A stretch of DNA of 55,139 nt from Lachnospiraceae bacterium (lineage in GTDB: Bacteria > Bacillota > Clostridia > Lachnospirales > Lachnospiraceae): NCBI GenBank assembly GCA_017480195.1, contig JAFVBE010000005.1:1-55139 (forward strand), written 5' to 3'. The first letter of the stretch is position 1. Each line of letters starts with the position of its first letter. Position numbers and translations under genes: made by a program. A model generated the notes under the pieces. The model was not told the DNA's origin. It was given only the letters and a program-made list of their open reading frames with translations, and made no database searches. Shown piece by piece: positions 1 to 7,270 of this stretch.

Positions 1-61
1 GGGGCTAATATGCTTCATTTTCGCCCCTAACCCCCGTCCCAAATAATGTTATTAAAACTTC

Positions 62-90
62 TTGACAAATTATCATACTTGTATTATTAT
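62..90 (+). promoter_or_regulatory. Promoter of the GntR-ABC operon
   Basis: A perfect TTGACA (62-67) is followed after 17 bp by TATTAT (85-90). This is a strong sigma-A type promoter about 65 bp before the TTG start of the regulator gene. The dyad at 93-118 lies just downstream, so bound regulator would block transcription start. Confidence 0.75.
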
Positions 91-92
91 CC

Positions 93-118
93 TATTGTAC
101 TAAGCAAGTAATACAATA
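93..118 (+). promoter_or_regulatory. Likely GntR operator (inverted repeat)
   Basis: The arms TATTGTA (93-99) and TACAATA (112-118) are perfect inverted copies, separated by 12 bp and covering the expected transcription start. YtrA-type GntR proteins usually repress their own operon from such sites, so autoregulation by the product of the next gene is inferred. Confidence 0.55.
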
Positions 119-155
119 ATACATAAATAATAAATTGTATGTAGGAGGTGATTGT

Positions 156-518
156 TTGGCGTGGAAATTTGATAACAGTTCACCGATTTATCTTCAGATA
201 ATGGAGCAGATTAAGGTTATGATAGCCAAAGGCGAGCTCAAATCGGGAGATAAGGTGCCGCCGGTAAGAGATATGGCACTTGTGGCAGGTGTAAATCCCA
301 ACACCATGCAGAAGGCTTTGTCGGAACTTGAACGAGAGGGCATTTTATATTCTAACAGGACAGCAGGGAGATTCGTGGCTGATTTGGTTAATGAGAATGT
401 AAATGTCAGAGAGCAGGTTTCAGAAAAGTATGTTGCGGCATATGTGGATAATATGCGTCGCTCGGGCTTTAGTGATGATGAGATTGTAGAGCGAGTTAAG
501 ACATATGTAAAAAAATAA
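156..518 (+). CDS. GntR family transcriptional regulator, YtrA subfamily
   Basis: This is a 120-residue DNA-binding protein. The N-terminal two thirds is a GntR winged helix (SSPIYLQIMEQIK, then LKSGDKVPPVRDMA and NPNTMQKALSELEREG). Only a short helical tail follows, instead of a FadR- or HutC-type ligand domain, which is the YtrA layout. The TTG at 156 was chosen as start because AGGAGGTG (143-150) lies 5 bp before it; an upstream TTG at 135 would sit before that ribosome binding site. It leads an operon with an ABC ATPase and a permease, the usual partners of YtrA regulators. It probably represses this operon until an inducer, often a wall-active compound in relatives, is present; the inducer is not visible here. 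Confidence 0.9.
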   Translation: MAWKFDNSSPIYLQIMEQIKVMIAKGELKSGDKVPPVRDMALVAGVNPNTMQKALSELEREGILYSNRTAGRFVADLVNENVNVREQVSEKYVAAYVDNMRRSGFSDDEIVERVKTYVKK

Positions 519-541
519 GCATTTTTATGGAGGAATAATAT

Positions 542-1243
542 ATGAGTAATCTTGTGGAAATATCCCAAGTCAAGAAAGGCTATGGAAGTAAAAAGATGGT
601 CTTTAGGGATTTGAATCTTAATTTGGAGAGTGGGAAGATAATCGGTCTGCTCGGTCCTAACGGAAGCGGTAAGACAACACTTATCAAGATGCTGGCAGGA
701 CTTTTAAAGCAGGATATGGGTACGATAATTATTGACGGTAATCAAGTGGGAGCAGAAACAAAGTCCGTTGTATCTTATCTTCCTGAGAGAACATATTTTA
801 ATGAAAGTCTTAAGATAAAAAACCTTGTTAATATGTTCAAGGATTTCTATGCTGATTTCGAGGAGGAAAGAGCATATTATATGATGGAGCTTCTTAAGAT
901 TGAGCCGGATATGGTTTTCAAGAAGCTTTCAAAAGGTAATAAGGAGAAGGTTCAGCTTATAATGGTTATGAGCAGGCGTGCAAAGCTGTATCTGTTGGAT
1001 GAGCCGATAGCGGGAGTCGACCCGGCGGCAAGAGATTACATCCTACAGACCATTATATCTAATTACAATCCTGAGGGCTCGATAATACTTTCGACACATC
1101 TTATACAGGATATTGAGAATGTACTTGATGACGTTATCTTTATTAAAGAAGGCGAGATAGTATGTCATCAGAATGCAGACACATTAAGAAATCAGAGAGG
1201 TCAGTCCATAGATGAGATATTCAGGGAGGTATTCAGATGTTAG
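542..1243 (+). CDS. ABC transporter ATP-binding protein (YtrB/BcrA-like)
   Basis: This 233-residue cytoplasmic ATPase powers the permease encoded next to it. Visible motifs are Walker A GPNGSGKTT, a signature loop LSKGNKEK (degenerate LSGGQ), Walker B LYLLDEP with DPAARD, and the switch histidine in STHL. The degenerate signature is common in YtrB-type and bacitracin-exporter-type ATPases. GGAGG lies about 8 bp before the ATG. The gene is 23 bp downstream of the regulator gene and overlaps the permease gene by 7 bp, so the three form one operon. The likely role is export of, or protection against, an antimicrobial or envelope-active molecule; the substrate is unknown. Confidence 0.92.
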   Translation: MSNLVEISQVKKGYGSKKMVFRDLNLNLESGKIIGLLGPNGSGKTTLIKMLAGLLKQDMGTIIIDGNQVGAETKSVVSYLPERTYFNESLKIKNLVNMFKDFYADFEEERAYYMMELLKIEPDMVFKKLSKGNKEKVQLIMVMSRRAKLYLLDEPIAGVDPAARDYILQTIISNYNPEGSIILSTHLIQDIENVLDDVIFIKEGEIVCHQNADTLRNQRGQSIDEIFREVFRC

Positions 1244-2046
1244 GAAAATGTATTAAAAATGAAATTATAAACAGATACAAGCCATTGCTTCTTGCATATA
1301 TTATTGAGCTTGTCTACAGTCCGATATATTATATGCTCGCACAGATACAGGACGATTTATCAAATTATTATATGGAAATGTTTGTTATACTACTTAGGAT
1401 GTTATGGGTATTTATCAATATAGGCGTGGTTGGTGTTGTATTTATATGGCCATTGGTGGATTTCAGAAATCGTATATTTAAAGACCAGGGATACCTTACG
1501 AATACACTTCCTGTAAAGACTTCAACACTTATGATATCCAGAGTAATAGTTGATATATTAACCTATATAAGTGCGGCTATCGTTATTCCTTTTGCAAGTT
1601 GTGTTGCTGCGATGGATTTTGGGGTATACAAGGATTTTGCCTACTGGCTTTCCGATTTGACTGAGACTTTTGGCTCCAGAGTATCACCTGCGTCATTCAT
1701 TACCTTTATTATACTCATAGGAGTAATCATATTAGCAAGTATTATGCAGACACAATGGATGTTTAATGTTGCATATGCATTCGGACATTCTTTCTCAAAC
1801 AACAAAAAGGTTATGTCAATAGTAGGAATGGTACTTGTCTATATTGCATTTCAGGTTATAGGTACTCTGTTGCTATATGTCTTGAGTAAAAGCGGTATGA
1901 CACAAGTCATATCTAACGGACTTGATAGTAATGTTCAGGAGGCTAACAGATTCTTAGCAATCATAAGCATATTTGAAGTATTATCATCAGGCGTATGTGT
2001 AGCACTGACCGGATGGATTATAAAGAATAAGCTTAACTTGGAGTAA
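1237..2046 (+). CDS. ABC transporter permease, YtrC/D-like membrane protein
   Basis: This 269-residue integral membrane protein has about six hydrophobic segments, including stretches near residues 15-35, 50-75, 100-125, 155-180, 195-215 and 240-260. It overlaps the ATPase gene by 7 bp, which implies translational coupling. Its sequence is not informative about substrate. With a single ATPase and one permease the transporter probably works as a homodimer of each. The family is assigned by context (GntR-YtrB-permease) and hydrophobicity rather than by a recognised motif. Confidence 0.8.
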   Translation: MLGKCIKNEIINRYKPLLLAYIIELVYSPIYYMLAQIQDDLSNYYMEMFVILLRMLWVFINIGVVGVVFIWPLVDFRNRIFKDQGYLTNTLPVKTSTLMISRVIVDILTYISAAIVIPFASCVAAMDFGVYKDFAYWLSDLTETFGSRVSPASFITFIILIGVIILASIMQTQWMFNVAYAFGHSFSNNKKVMSIVGMVLVYIAFQVIGTLLLYVLSKSGMTQVISNGLDSNVQEANRFLAIISIFEVLSSGVCVALTGWIIKNKLNLE

Positions 2047-2052
2047 GCTACA

Positions 2053-2176
2053 AGCGGTGCGCATCTGTTCACATAATGTGTGGTGAAAGTAAACTTTCAA
2101 TAGCACATAAATGTGGACAGATGCATAGTGCGATAGCACGACATGAGTGCGTGTAAATGCACGAATGGACACCGCT
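2053..2176. repeat. Branched palindromic element, about 124 nt
   Basis: The outer arms are AGCGGTG (2053-2059) and CACCGCT (2170-2176). Inside is a first long arm formed by GCATCTGT plus CACAT (2061-2074) against ATGTG plus ACAGATGC (2111-2124), capped by a hairpin TGAAAGT/ACTTTCA (2084-2099). Two small hairpins follow: GTGC/GCAC (2128-2139) and a GTGC/GCAC pair within 2147-2162. The result is a cloverleaf-like fold between convergent genes. It may double as a terminator but has no clear T-run. It could be a mobile palindromic element or a structured RNA; which one is not known. Confidence 0.55.
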
Positions 2177-2186
2177 ATGATTTTTG

Positions 2187-2531
2187 CTATGAAGCTGCAG
2201 AAGCTAATTTTTCCCTGACAGCTTCTTCTATAAAACTGTTCAGACTTTGATTATGGTTCAATGAATATACAGCAGCTTGTTTGTGAAGTTCACTTCCGAT
2301 GCGGATATTTAGACTTCCTTTGTAGGCTATTTCAGGTTCAGAGCCTTCAGCTTCACAATGGCTTAAATAATAGTCTACTGCTTCGTGAAAATCATTTAAA
2401 AGTTCGGTTGCGGTTGCTCCGTCGTATGAAATTAAAGAACGTATACCTTGAACCTGTCCAAAGAAAAGTTTATCCGGCTCTGAGAATTCAACACTCCCTA
2501 TATAGCCCTTATATTCCATTGTGTTCTTCAT
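2187..2531 (-). CDS. hicB: HicB family antitoxin
   Basis: This 114-residue protein has the HicB partial RNase-H-like fold at the N-terminus (YKGYIGSVEFSEPDKLFFGQ, GIRSLISYDG, ELLNDFHEAVDYYL). It ends in an Arc/CopG-like ribbon-helix-helix segment (SLNIRIGSELHKQAAVYSL, SLNSFIEEAVREKL). In intact systems HicB binds HicA and represses the hicAB promoter. Its ATG overlaps the hicA stop codon as ATGA (2528-2531), so it was translationally coupled to the toxin gene. Because hicA is frameshifted, this looks like an orphan antitoxin that could still bind DNA or neutralise a HicA encoded elsewhere. Confidence 0.88.
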   Translation of the reverse strand: MKNTMEYKGYIGSVEFSEPDKLFFGQVQGIRSLISYDGATATELLNDFHEAVDYYLSHCEAEGSEPEIAYKGSLNIRIGSELHKQAAVYSLNHNQSLNSFIEEAVREKLASAAS

Positions 2532-2784
2532 AATAATCCCTCCTTTTTTAATGCTTCAAAGAGTTGTTTTTTCTGGTAGGCAAGAAGTTCTTTGCGTGGA
2601 TGAGGTTTATGAAGAAGAATTTTTGAACTGTAATTATCGCTTATAAACATCATGCGTGAGCACTTGTCTTCCCTTTGTTATCTTTATAGTATGTAAGTTG
2701 ATTAAGCAGGGCTTCTGCTTCGTCAAAAGTAAAGCTGATATTTTTTGATTTTAATTTTCTTATTAGTTTATTCTTTTTACTCAA
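2528..2784 (-). pseudogene. hicA: Frameshifted HicA family toxin
   Basis: Translation from the TTG at 2782-2784, preceded by AAGGAGGAA (2791-2799), gives a HicA N-terminus (SKKNKLIRKLKSKNISFTFD, then YYKDNKGKTSAHA) that stops at the TGA at 2650-2652. The adjacent frame then continues with the typical HicA C-terminus (MMFISDNYSSKILLHKPHPR, KELLAYQKKQLFEALKKEG) and ends in a TGA overlapping the hicB ATG. The span of 257 nt is two more than a multiple of three, so a 2-nt insertion or 1-nt deletion near 2650-2660 breaks the gene. HicA is an mRNA interferase in intact systems. A sequencing error or recoding cannot be excluded from one sequence. Confidence 0.75.
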
Positions 2785-2805
2785 TAATATTTCCTCCTTG
2801 AATGT

Positions 2806-2843
2806 ATCATAATTTCTTTAATAATGCAACTAAAAATAGTTGC
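2806..2843 (-). promoter_or_regulatory. Likely hicAB promoter and operator
   Basis: A perfect inverted repeat, GCAACTA (2826-2832) and TAGTTGC (2837-2843) around AAAA, lies just upstream of hicA. On the minus strand TATGAT (2811-2806) can serve as -10 and TTTAGT (2834-2829) as -35 with a 17-bp spacer, so the dyad would cover the -35. HicB is known to bind such palindromes in its own promoter. An intact operator beside a broken toxin gene fits recent decay. Confidence 0.5.
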
Positions 2844-2902
2844 TTAATTGTTTTGGGGTAAGTGAGATAATTAAAAGATAAGGTTTAATGTATTGAGTTT
2901 AA

Positions 2903-2989
2903 GATAGTAAAATACGAGGAAAGGTGTCGCTGCGCTGGCGCAAGCGACACTTTGACGAGAAAAACTATCGAGACTTTAGTCGAGATAGT
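2903..2989. repeat. Palindromic element upstream of clpB
   Basis: A very stable hairpin, GTGTCGC (2924-2930) against GCGACAC (2944-2950) with inner TGCGC/GCGCA, is followed by a second hairpin at 2964-2989. In the second, ACTATC pairs with GATAGT and GAC with GTC around a TTTA loop, separated by GA facing GA. ACTATC (2964-2969) could instead pair with GATAGT at 2903-2908, enclosing the first hairpin. The element lies upstream of the clpB promoter, so it is probably not part of the clpB leader. The rest of the gap from 2785 to 3196 holds only this element, the 23-bp repeat and promoters. Confidence 0.5.
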
Positions 2990-3017
2990 AAAATATAAAA
3001 GTAAATAGATTTTGGAG

Positions 3018-3040
3018 AAAGCAACAAATCGTGTCATTTT
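3018..3040 (+). repeat. 23-bp repeat, copy 1
   Basis: The 23 bp running from AAAGCAACAAATC to GTGTCATTTT occur again as an exact inverted copy at 53853-53875. Each copy lies 155-195 bp upstream of a gene and faces the same way relative to it (clpB here, the merR gene there). Chance identity over 23 bp in 55 kb is unlikely even in AT-rich DNA. Function unknown. Confidence 0.6.
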
Positions 3041-3061
3041 ATATAGATTGTAAAATGCCTC

Positions 3062-3089
3062 TTGACAAATAAAAATATAGTGTTATAGT
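3062..3089 (+). promoter_or_regulatory. Promoter of clpB
   Basis: TTGACA (3062-3067) and TATAGT (3084-3089) are separated by 16 bp, leaving a leader of about 100 nt before the clpB ATG. No CIRCE element and no CtsR heptad repeat is visible, so heat control by HrcA or CtsR at this promoter is not supported. Confidence 0.65.
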
Positions 3090-3196
3090 TAGAGTAGAAC
3101 AAATAGAATACTGATATTAAAAAATTATGACATTATAATTGTTGTAATTCTTTTTAATCTTGGTAAAATATTGATTATAGAAAGCGAGGGATTGTT

Positions 3197-5776
3197 ATGG
3201 ATGCAGAGAAATTTACAAGAAAATCACTTGAGGTAATTGAGAATTGTGAGAGATTGGCATATGAATATAATAATCAGGAGATAGACCAGGAGCATCTGCT
3301 GTACAGCCTGCTTACTGTAGAAGATAGCCTTATTGCGAAGCTTCTTGATAATATGGGTATAAATCTTGAAAGCTTTTCTAAAGAAGCCGAGAAGCTGGTA
3401 GCATACAGACCGAAAGTATCGGGTGGCAAATTATTTACCAGTCCTGATTTCTCAAAGGCACTTATGCAGGCGGAGAAGGAAGCTAAGCAGATGGGCGATG
3501 ATTATGTATCTGTAGAGCATATATTCTTGGGAATTCTTGATAAGATGAATAAGGCAGTTAAGGGACTTATACTCGGGTACGGTATAACAAGGAATAAATT
3601 TCTTGAGGTGCTCGCAGGAGTAAGAGGCAACAAGAAGGTTGAAAGTGACAATCCTGAGGCAACCTATGATTCACTTAAGAAATACGGATATAACCTTGTT
3701 GAAAGAGCAAAAGAACAGAAGCTTGATCCTGTTATCGGCAGGGATGCAGAGATAAGAAACATAATAAGAATTTTATCAAGAAAGACGAAGAATAATCCTG
3801 TTCTTATAGGAGAGCCGGGTGTTGGTAAGACAGCAGCGATAGAAGGTCTTGCACAGCGTATAGTAAAAGGTGATGTTCCTGATTCTCTCAAAGATAAAGA
3901 GATATTTGCTCTTGATATGGGTTCGCTCTTAGCCGGTGCAAAGTACAGAGGTGAATTCGAGGAGAGACTCAAGGCTGTGCTTGATGAGGTAAAAGATTCA
4001 GACGGAAATATAATTCTTTTCATTGACGAGCTTCACACTATAGTCGGTGCCGGTAAGACGGAGGGGGCTATGGATGCAGGCAACATGCTTAAGCCTATGC
4101 TTGCCAGAGGAGAGCTTCATTGTATAGGTGCGACTACGCTTGATGAATATAGGAAATATATCGAGAAAGACCCTGCACTTGAGAGGCGTTTCCAGCCTGT
4201 TATGGTAAATGAACCGACAGTTGAGGATACCATTTCTATATTAAGAGGTATAAAGAATCGTTACGAGGTCTTTCATGGTGTAAAGATAAGCGATGGTGCT
4301 ATAGTAAGCGCAGCAACGCTTTCGGACAGATATATTACTGACAGATTTTTGCCGGATAAGGCGATAGACCTTATAGATGAAGCTTGTGCAATGATTAAGA
4401 CCGAGCTTGACTCCATGCCTGCCGAGCTTGATGAGATAGACAGAAGAATTATGCAGATGGAGATAGAGGAGGCTGCCCTTAAAAATGAAGAGGACAATCT
4501 AAGTAAGGAAAGACTTTCCATCATAAAGGAAGAGTTAGAGGAACTGCGTGAGCAGTCCAAGCAGATGAAGGCTGTATGGGAGAATGAGAAAGCAGGCGTC
4601 GAGCATATAAGAGCCTTGCGTGAAGAGATAGAGGACATTAACAATCAGATTGAGATAGCACAGAGAAACTATAATCTTGACAAGGCAGCCGAGCTTCAAT
4701 ACGGACGACTTCCACAGCTTAAGAAGGAGTTAGAGGACTTAGAGGAAAGCACGGCAGGTAAGGACAGAAAACTTCTGCACGAGAGCGTAACTGATGAGGA
4801 AATTGCGAAGATAATTTCCAAGTGGACAGGTATACCTGTATCGAAGCTTACCGAGAGTGAGAGGAATAAAACGCTCCACTTGTCAGATGAGCTTCACAAG
4901 AGAGTGGTCGGTCAGGACAATGCCGTATCGCTTGTAAGTGATTCTATTATAAGGTCAAAGGCAGGTATAAAGGACCCTACTAAGCCTATTGGTTCATTCT
5001 TATTCTTAGGACCTACCGGTGTAGGTAAGACGGAGCTTGCGAAGACACTTGCAGAGGCGCTGTTTGACAATGAGAATAATATGGTTCGTATAGATATGAG
5101 TGAGTATATGGAGAAGCATAGCGTCGCAAGACTTATTGGAGCTCCTCCGGGATATGTCGGCTATGATGAGGGTGGACAGATTACTGAGGCGGTAAGAAGG
5201 AAACCGTATTCGGTTGTACTTTTTGATGAGGTTGAGAAGGCACATCCTGATGTATTTAATGTGCTTCTTCAAGTGCTTGATGATGGTCGTATAACTGATT
5301 CCAAGGGTAAGACTGTAGATTTCAAGAATACAATCCTTATCATGACATCAAATATCGGCTCGGAATATCTGCTTGATGGAATTGATGAGAACGGCAATAT
5401 AAAGAAGGAAGCTGATGATATGGTAATGTCATCACTTAGGTCACATTTCAGACCTGAGTTTTTAAACAGGCTCGACGAGATAATAATGTTCAAGCCTCTT
5501 GATAAGGCATCTATAGGCGGTATAGTAGACTTACTCGTAGCAGACCTTAACAAGAGAATAGCAGATAAGGAGATAAGGCTTGAACTGTCGGATGCAGCCA
5601 AGAACTATGTCATAGACTCCGGCTACGACCCGATATACGGAGCAAGACCTCTTAAGAGATACCTCCAGAAGAATGTTGAAACCTTAGTGGCAAGAGAAAT
5701 CTTAAGTAACTCGCTTCATCAAGGGGATGCAATAATACTTGACTACGATGGAAATGAACTATATATTAGAAACTGA
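3197..5776 (+). CDS. clpB: ATP-dependent chaperone ClpB (Hsp100 disaggregase)
   Basis: At 859 residues this matches full-length ClpB. The Clp N-domain repeats span about 1-145. AAA+ module 1 has Walker A GEPGVGKT at 205-212 and Walker [11 protein letters not shown] long coiled-coil middle domain (about 400-525, rich in E, K and L) separates it from AAA+ module 2, with Walker A GPTGVGKT at 605-612, Walker [15 protein letters not shown] and sensor 2 GARPLKRYL. The long middle domain favours ClpB over the shorter ClpC, and no ClpP-binding tripeptide loop is obvious. ClpB works with DnaK/DnaJ/GrpE to resolubilise aggregated proteins in the cytoplasm. GCGAGG lies 5 bp before the ATG. It appears to be transcribed alone. 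Confidence 0.95.
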   Translation: MDAEKFTRKSLEVIENCERLAYEYNNQEIDQEHLLYSLLTVEDSLIAKLLDNMGINLESFSKEAEKLVAYRPKVSGGKLFTSPDFSKALMQAEKEAKQMGDDYVSVEHIFLGILDKMNKAVKGLILGYGITRNKFLEVLAGVRGNKKVESDNPEATYDSLKKYGYNLVERAKEQKLDPVIGRDAEIRNIIRILSRKTKNNPVLIGEPGVGKTAAIEGLAQRIVKGDVPDSLKDKEIFALDMGSLLAGAKYRGEFEERLKAVLDEVKDSDGNIILFIDELHTIVGAGKTEGAMDAGNMLKPMLARGELHCIGATTLDEYRKYIEKDPALERRFQPVMVNEPTVEDTISILRGIKNRYEVFHGVKISDGAIVSAATLSDRYITDRFLPDKAIDLIDEACAMIKTELDSMPAELDEIDRRIMQMEIEEAALKNEEDNLSKERLSIIKEELEELREQSKQMKAVWENEKAGVEHIRALREEIEDINNQIEIAQRNYNLDKAAELQYGRLPQLKKELEDLEESTAGKDRKLLHESVTDEEIAKIISKWTGIPVSKLTESERNKTLHLSDELHKRVVGQDNAVSLVSDSIIRSKAGIKDPTKPIGSFLFLGPTGVGKTELAKTLAEALFDNENNMVRIDMSEYMEKHSVARLIGAPPGYVGYDEGGQITEAVRRKPYSVVLFDEVEKAHPDVFNVLLQVLDDGRITDSKGKTVDFKNTILIMTSNIGSEYLLDGIDENGNIKKEADDMVMSSLRSHFRPEFLNRLDEIIMFKPLDKASIGGIVDLLVADLNKRIADKEIRLELSDAAKNYVIDSGYDPIYGARPLKRYLQKNVETLVAREILSNSLHQGDAIILDYDGNELYIRN

Positions 5777-5804
5777 TACTTGGAAAATATCTTTCGAAGA
5801 CTAA

Positions 5805-5954
5805 GTTGTACGCACTTGATGTGTCTATAAGCAGGTAATATGAGCCGCCGGTACTTAGCGATTTGGATGCATATTGCAGACAAAGAGCTTAGTACCGTTG
5901 CGTGCGAATCTTAGCGAGAGCGTGCCTGCGATAGATACATCAAGTGCGTACAAC
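5805..5954. repeat. 150-nt palindromic element with 24-bp outer stem
   Basis: Arm 5805-5828 and arm 5931-5954 are inverted copies with a single mismatch in 24 positions (perfect over GTTGTACGCACTTGATGT). Inside, GCAGG (5831-5835) pairs with CCTGC (5925-5929), and CGGTACT..AGC pairs with GCT..AGTACCG around a TT mismatch. The spacer between clpB and the next gene is therefore almost entirely this structure. It resembles the branched elements at 2053-2176 and 22112-22234 in architecture. It could be a clpB terminator lacking a T-run, a MITE-like element or a structured RNA. Confidence 0.6.
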
Positions 5955-5974
5955 GAGGCTCCAGAGGTTAATAA

Positions 5975-7270
5975 ATGTCAGAACCAAATATAAATGAGAT
6001 AGAAGAATATGCATATAAATTACTTGAACTTGCCCGTGACACAATAATAGTCAGATACCGATTCTTTGATGTGGCACTCTCAAGGATAAAGTTAGTGTCA
6101 AAGATCGGCATAAATGGATTTAGCTGTGACGGCGACACACTCTACTACGATGCATTATATCTTATCAGACGATATGCTGATGAGGATAACATCGCAGTAA
6201 GGCTTTATATGCATATTCTTTTTCATTGTATTTTTTCGCATCAGTTTAATGCGGATAAGCTTGACAGGGATTATTGGAATTTAGCTTCGGATATAGCAGT
6301 GGAGAATATTATATTCGAACTGGACTTTGCTGCAGCCTCACTTCCAAAAGATTCGGAGGAAGAAAAAATACTTGATATATTACGAAGAGATATCCCGAAG
6401 CTTACAGCAGACAGGATATATAAGTATTTTATGGTACAGGGACTTTCTGACGAGGCAAGGAAAAGCTATGCAGACATATTCAGGATTGACAGTCATGATA
6501 GTTGGATAAATGATGACAAAAAAGATGAGATAGTTATAACCAGACAGGAGTGGGAGAAGATAACACGGAGGATAAAGACGGACTTAAAAACCTTCTCCAA
6601 GCATAAGAATAGTTCAGAGGCGCTTGAGGATAATATTGATGATACTCTTAAGATAAGATATAATTACAGAGAAATCTTAGAGCATTTTATGGTTATGGGT
6701 GAGGAGCTTGAATTAAGTGACGAGGAATTCGACTACATTTATTATACCTATGGATTAAATAAATATGGGAATATGCCTCTTATCGAGCCGTTGGAATATA
6801 AGGAAGATAAGAGAATAAAAGAATTCGTAATAGTGCTTGACACATCTGCCTCCTGTCAGGGTGAAATGATAAAAAAATTCGTAAGAAGAACCTATGACAT
6901 ACTAAAAGATACCGAGAATTTCTTCAAAGAGGTAAATATACATATAATCCAGTGTGATGCTTCAGTACGCTCGGATACAGTTATAAGAAATGATGAGGAT
7001 TTTGAAAAATTTATACAAACAGGCAGACTTAAAGGACACGGAAATACGGATTTCAGACCTGCCTTTTCGTATGTAGATGAATTAATAGAAAAGCATTGCT
7101 TTGATAATCTGAAAGGACTTATATATTTTACGGACGGCTATGGGACTTTCCCTGAGAAAGCGCCGGATTATGATGTGCTTTTTGCATTTTTGTATGAGGA
7201 TAAATTAAGACCGAAGGTTCCGGGTTGGGCTATGCAGGTTGTTATGGAGGATGAGTTAAATGAATATTGA
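5975..7270 (+). CDS. VWA-like protein with degenerate metallopeptidase domain (DUF2201-like)
   Basis: This 431-residue protein lacks a signal peptide. The N-terminal part resembles the DUF2201 metallopeptidase-like domain, but the HExxH site reads HILFH (80-84) with a further His at 89, so the catalytic Glu is replaced by Ile. The C-terminal third is a von Willebrand A-like domain with an intact MIDAS set: DTSAS (289-293), GNTDF and FTDG. VWA proteins of this type pair with MoxR AAA+ ATPases and are thought to act in assembly or metal insertion. The next gene overlaps by 11 bp and encodes that ATPase. AGAGG lies 7 bp before the ATG. The targets are unknown. Confidence 0.8.
   Translation: MSEPNINEIEEYAYKLLELARDTIIVRYRFFDVALSRIKLVSKIGINGFSCDGDTLYYDALYLIRRYADEDNIAVRLYMHILFHCIFSHQFNADKLDRDYWNLASDIAVENIIFELDFAAASLPKDSEEEKILDILRRDIPKLTADRIYKYFMVQGLSDEARKSYADIFRIDSHDSWINDDKKDEIVITRQEWEKITRRIKTDLKTFSKHKNSSEALEDNIDDTLKIRYNYREILEHFMVMGEELELSDEEFDYIYYTYGLNKYGNMPLIEPLEYKEDKRIKEFVIVLDTSASCQGEMIKKFVRRTYDILKDTENFFKEVNIHIIQCDASVRSDTVIRNDEDFEKFIQTGRLKGHGNTDFRPAFSYVDELIEKHCFDNLKGLIYFTDGYGTFPEKAPDYDVLFAFLYEDKLRPKVPGWAMQVVMEDELNEY

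Noticed and set aside
14-27. 14-bp match TTCATTTTCGCCCC shared with 24061-24074
   Set aside because: It is short and lies in terminator-like tails at both places; the flanks differ, so it is noted only.
3041-3196. Search for CIRCE or CtsR sites before clpB
   Set aside because: No TTAGCACTC/GAGTGCTAA and no GGTCAAA-type heptads were seen.
3664-5601. Several long minus-strand open frames over clpB
   Set aside because: They are shadows of the coding strand, with Ser-rich composition and no ribosome binding sites.
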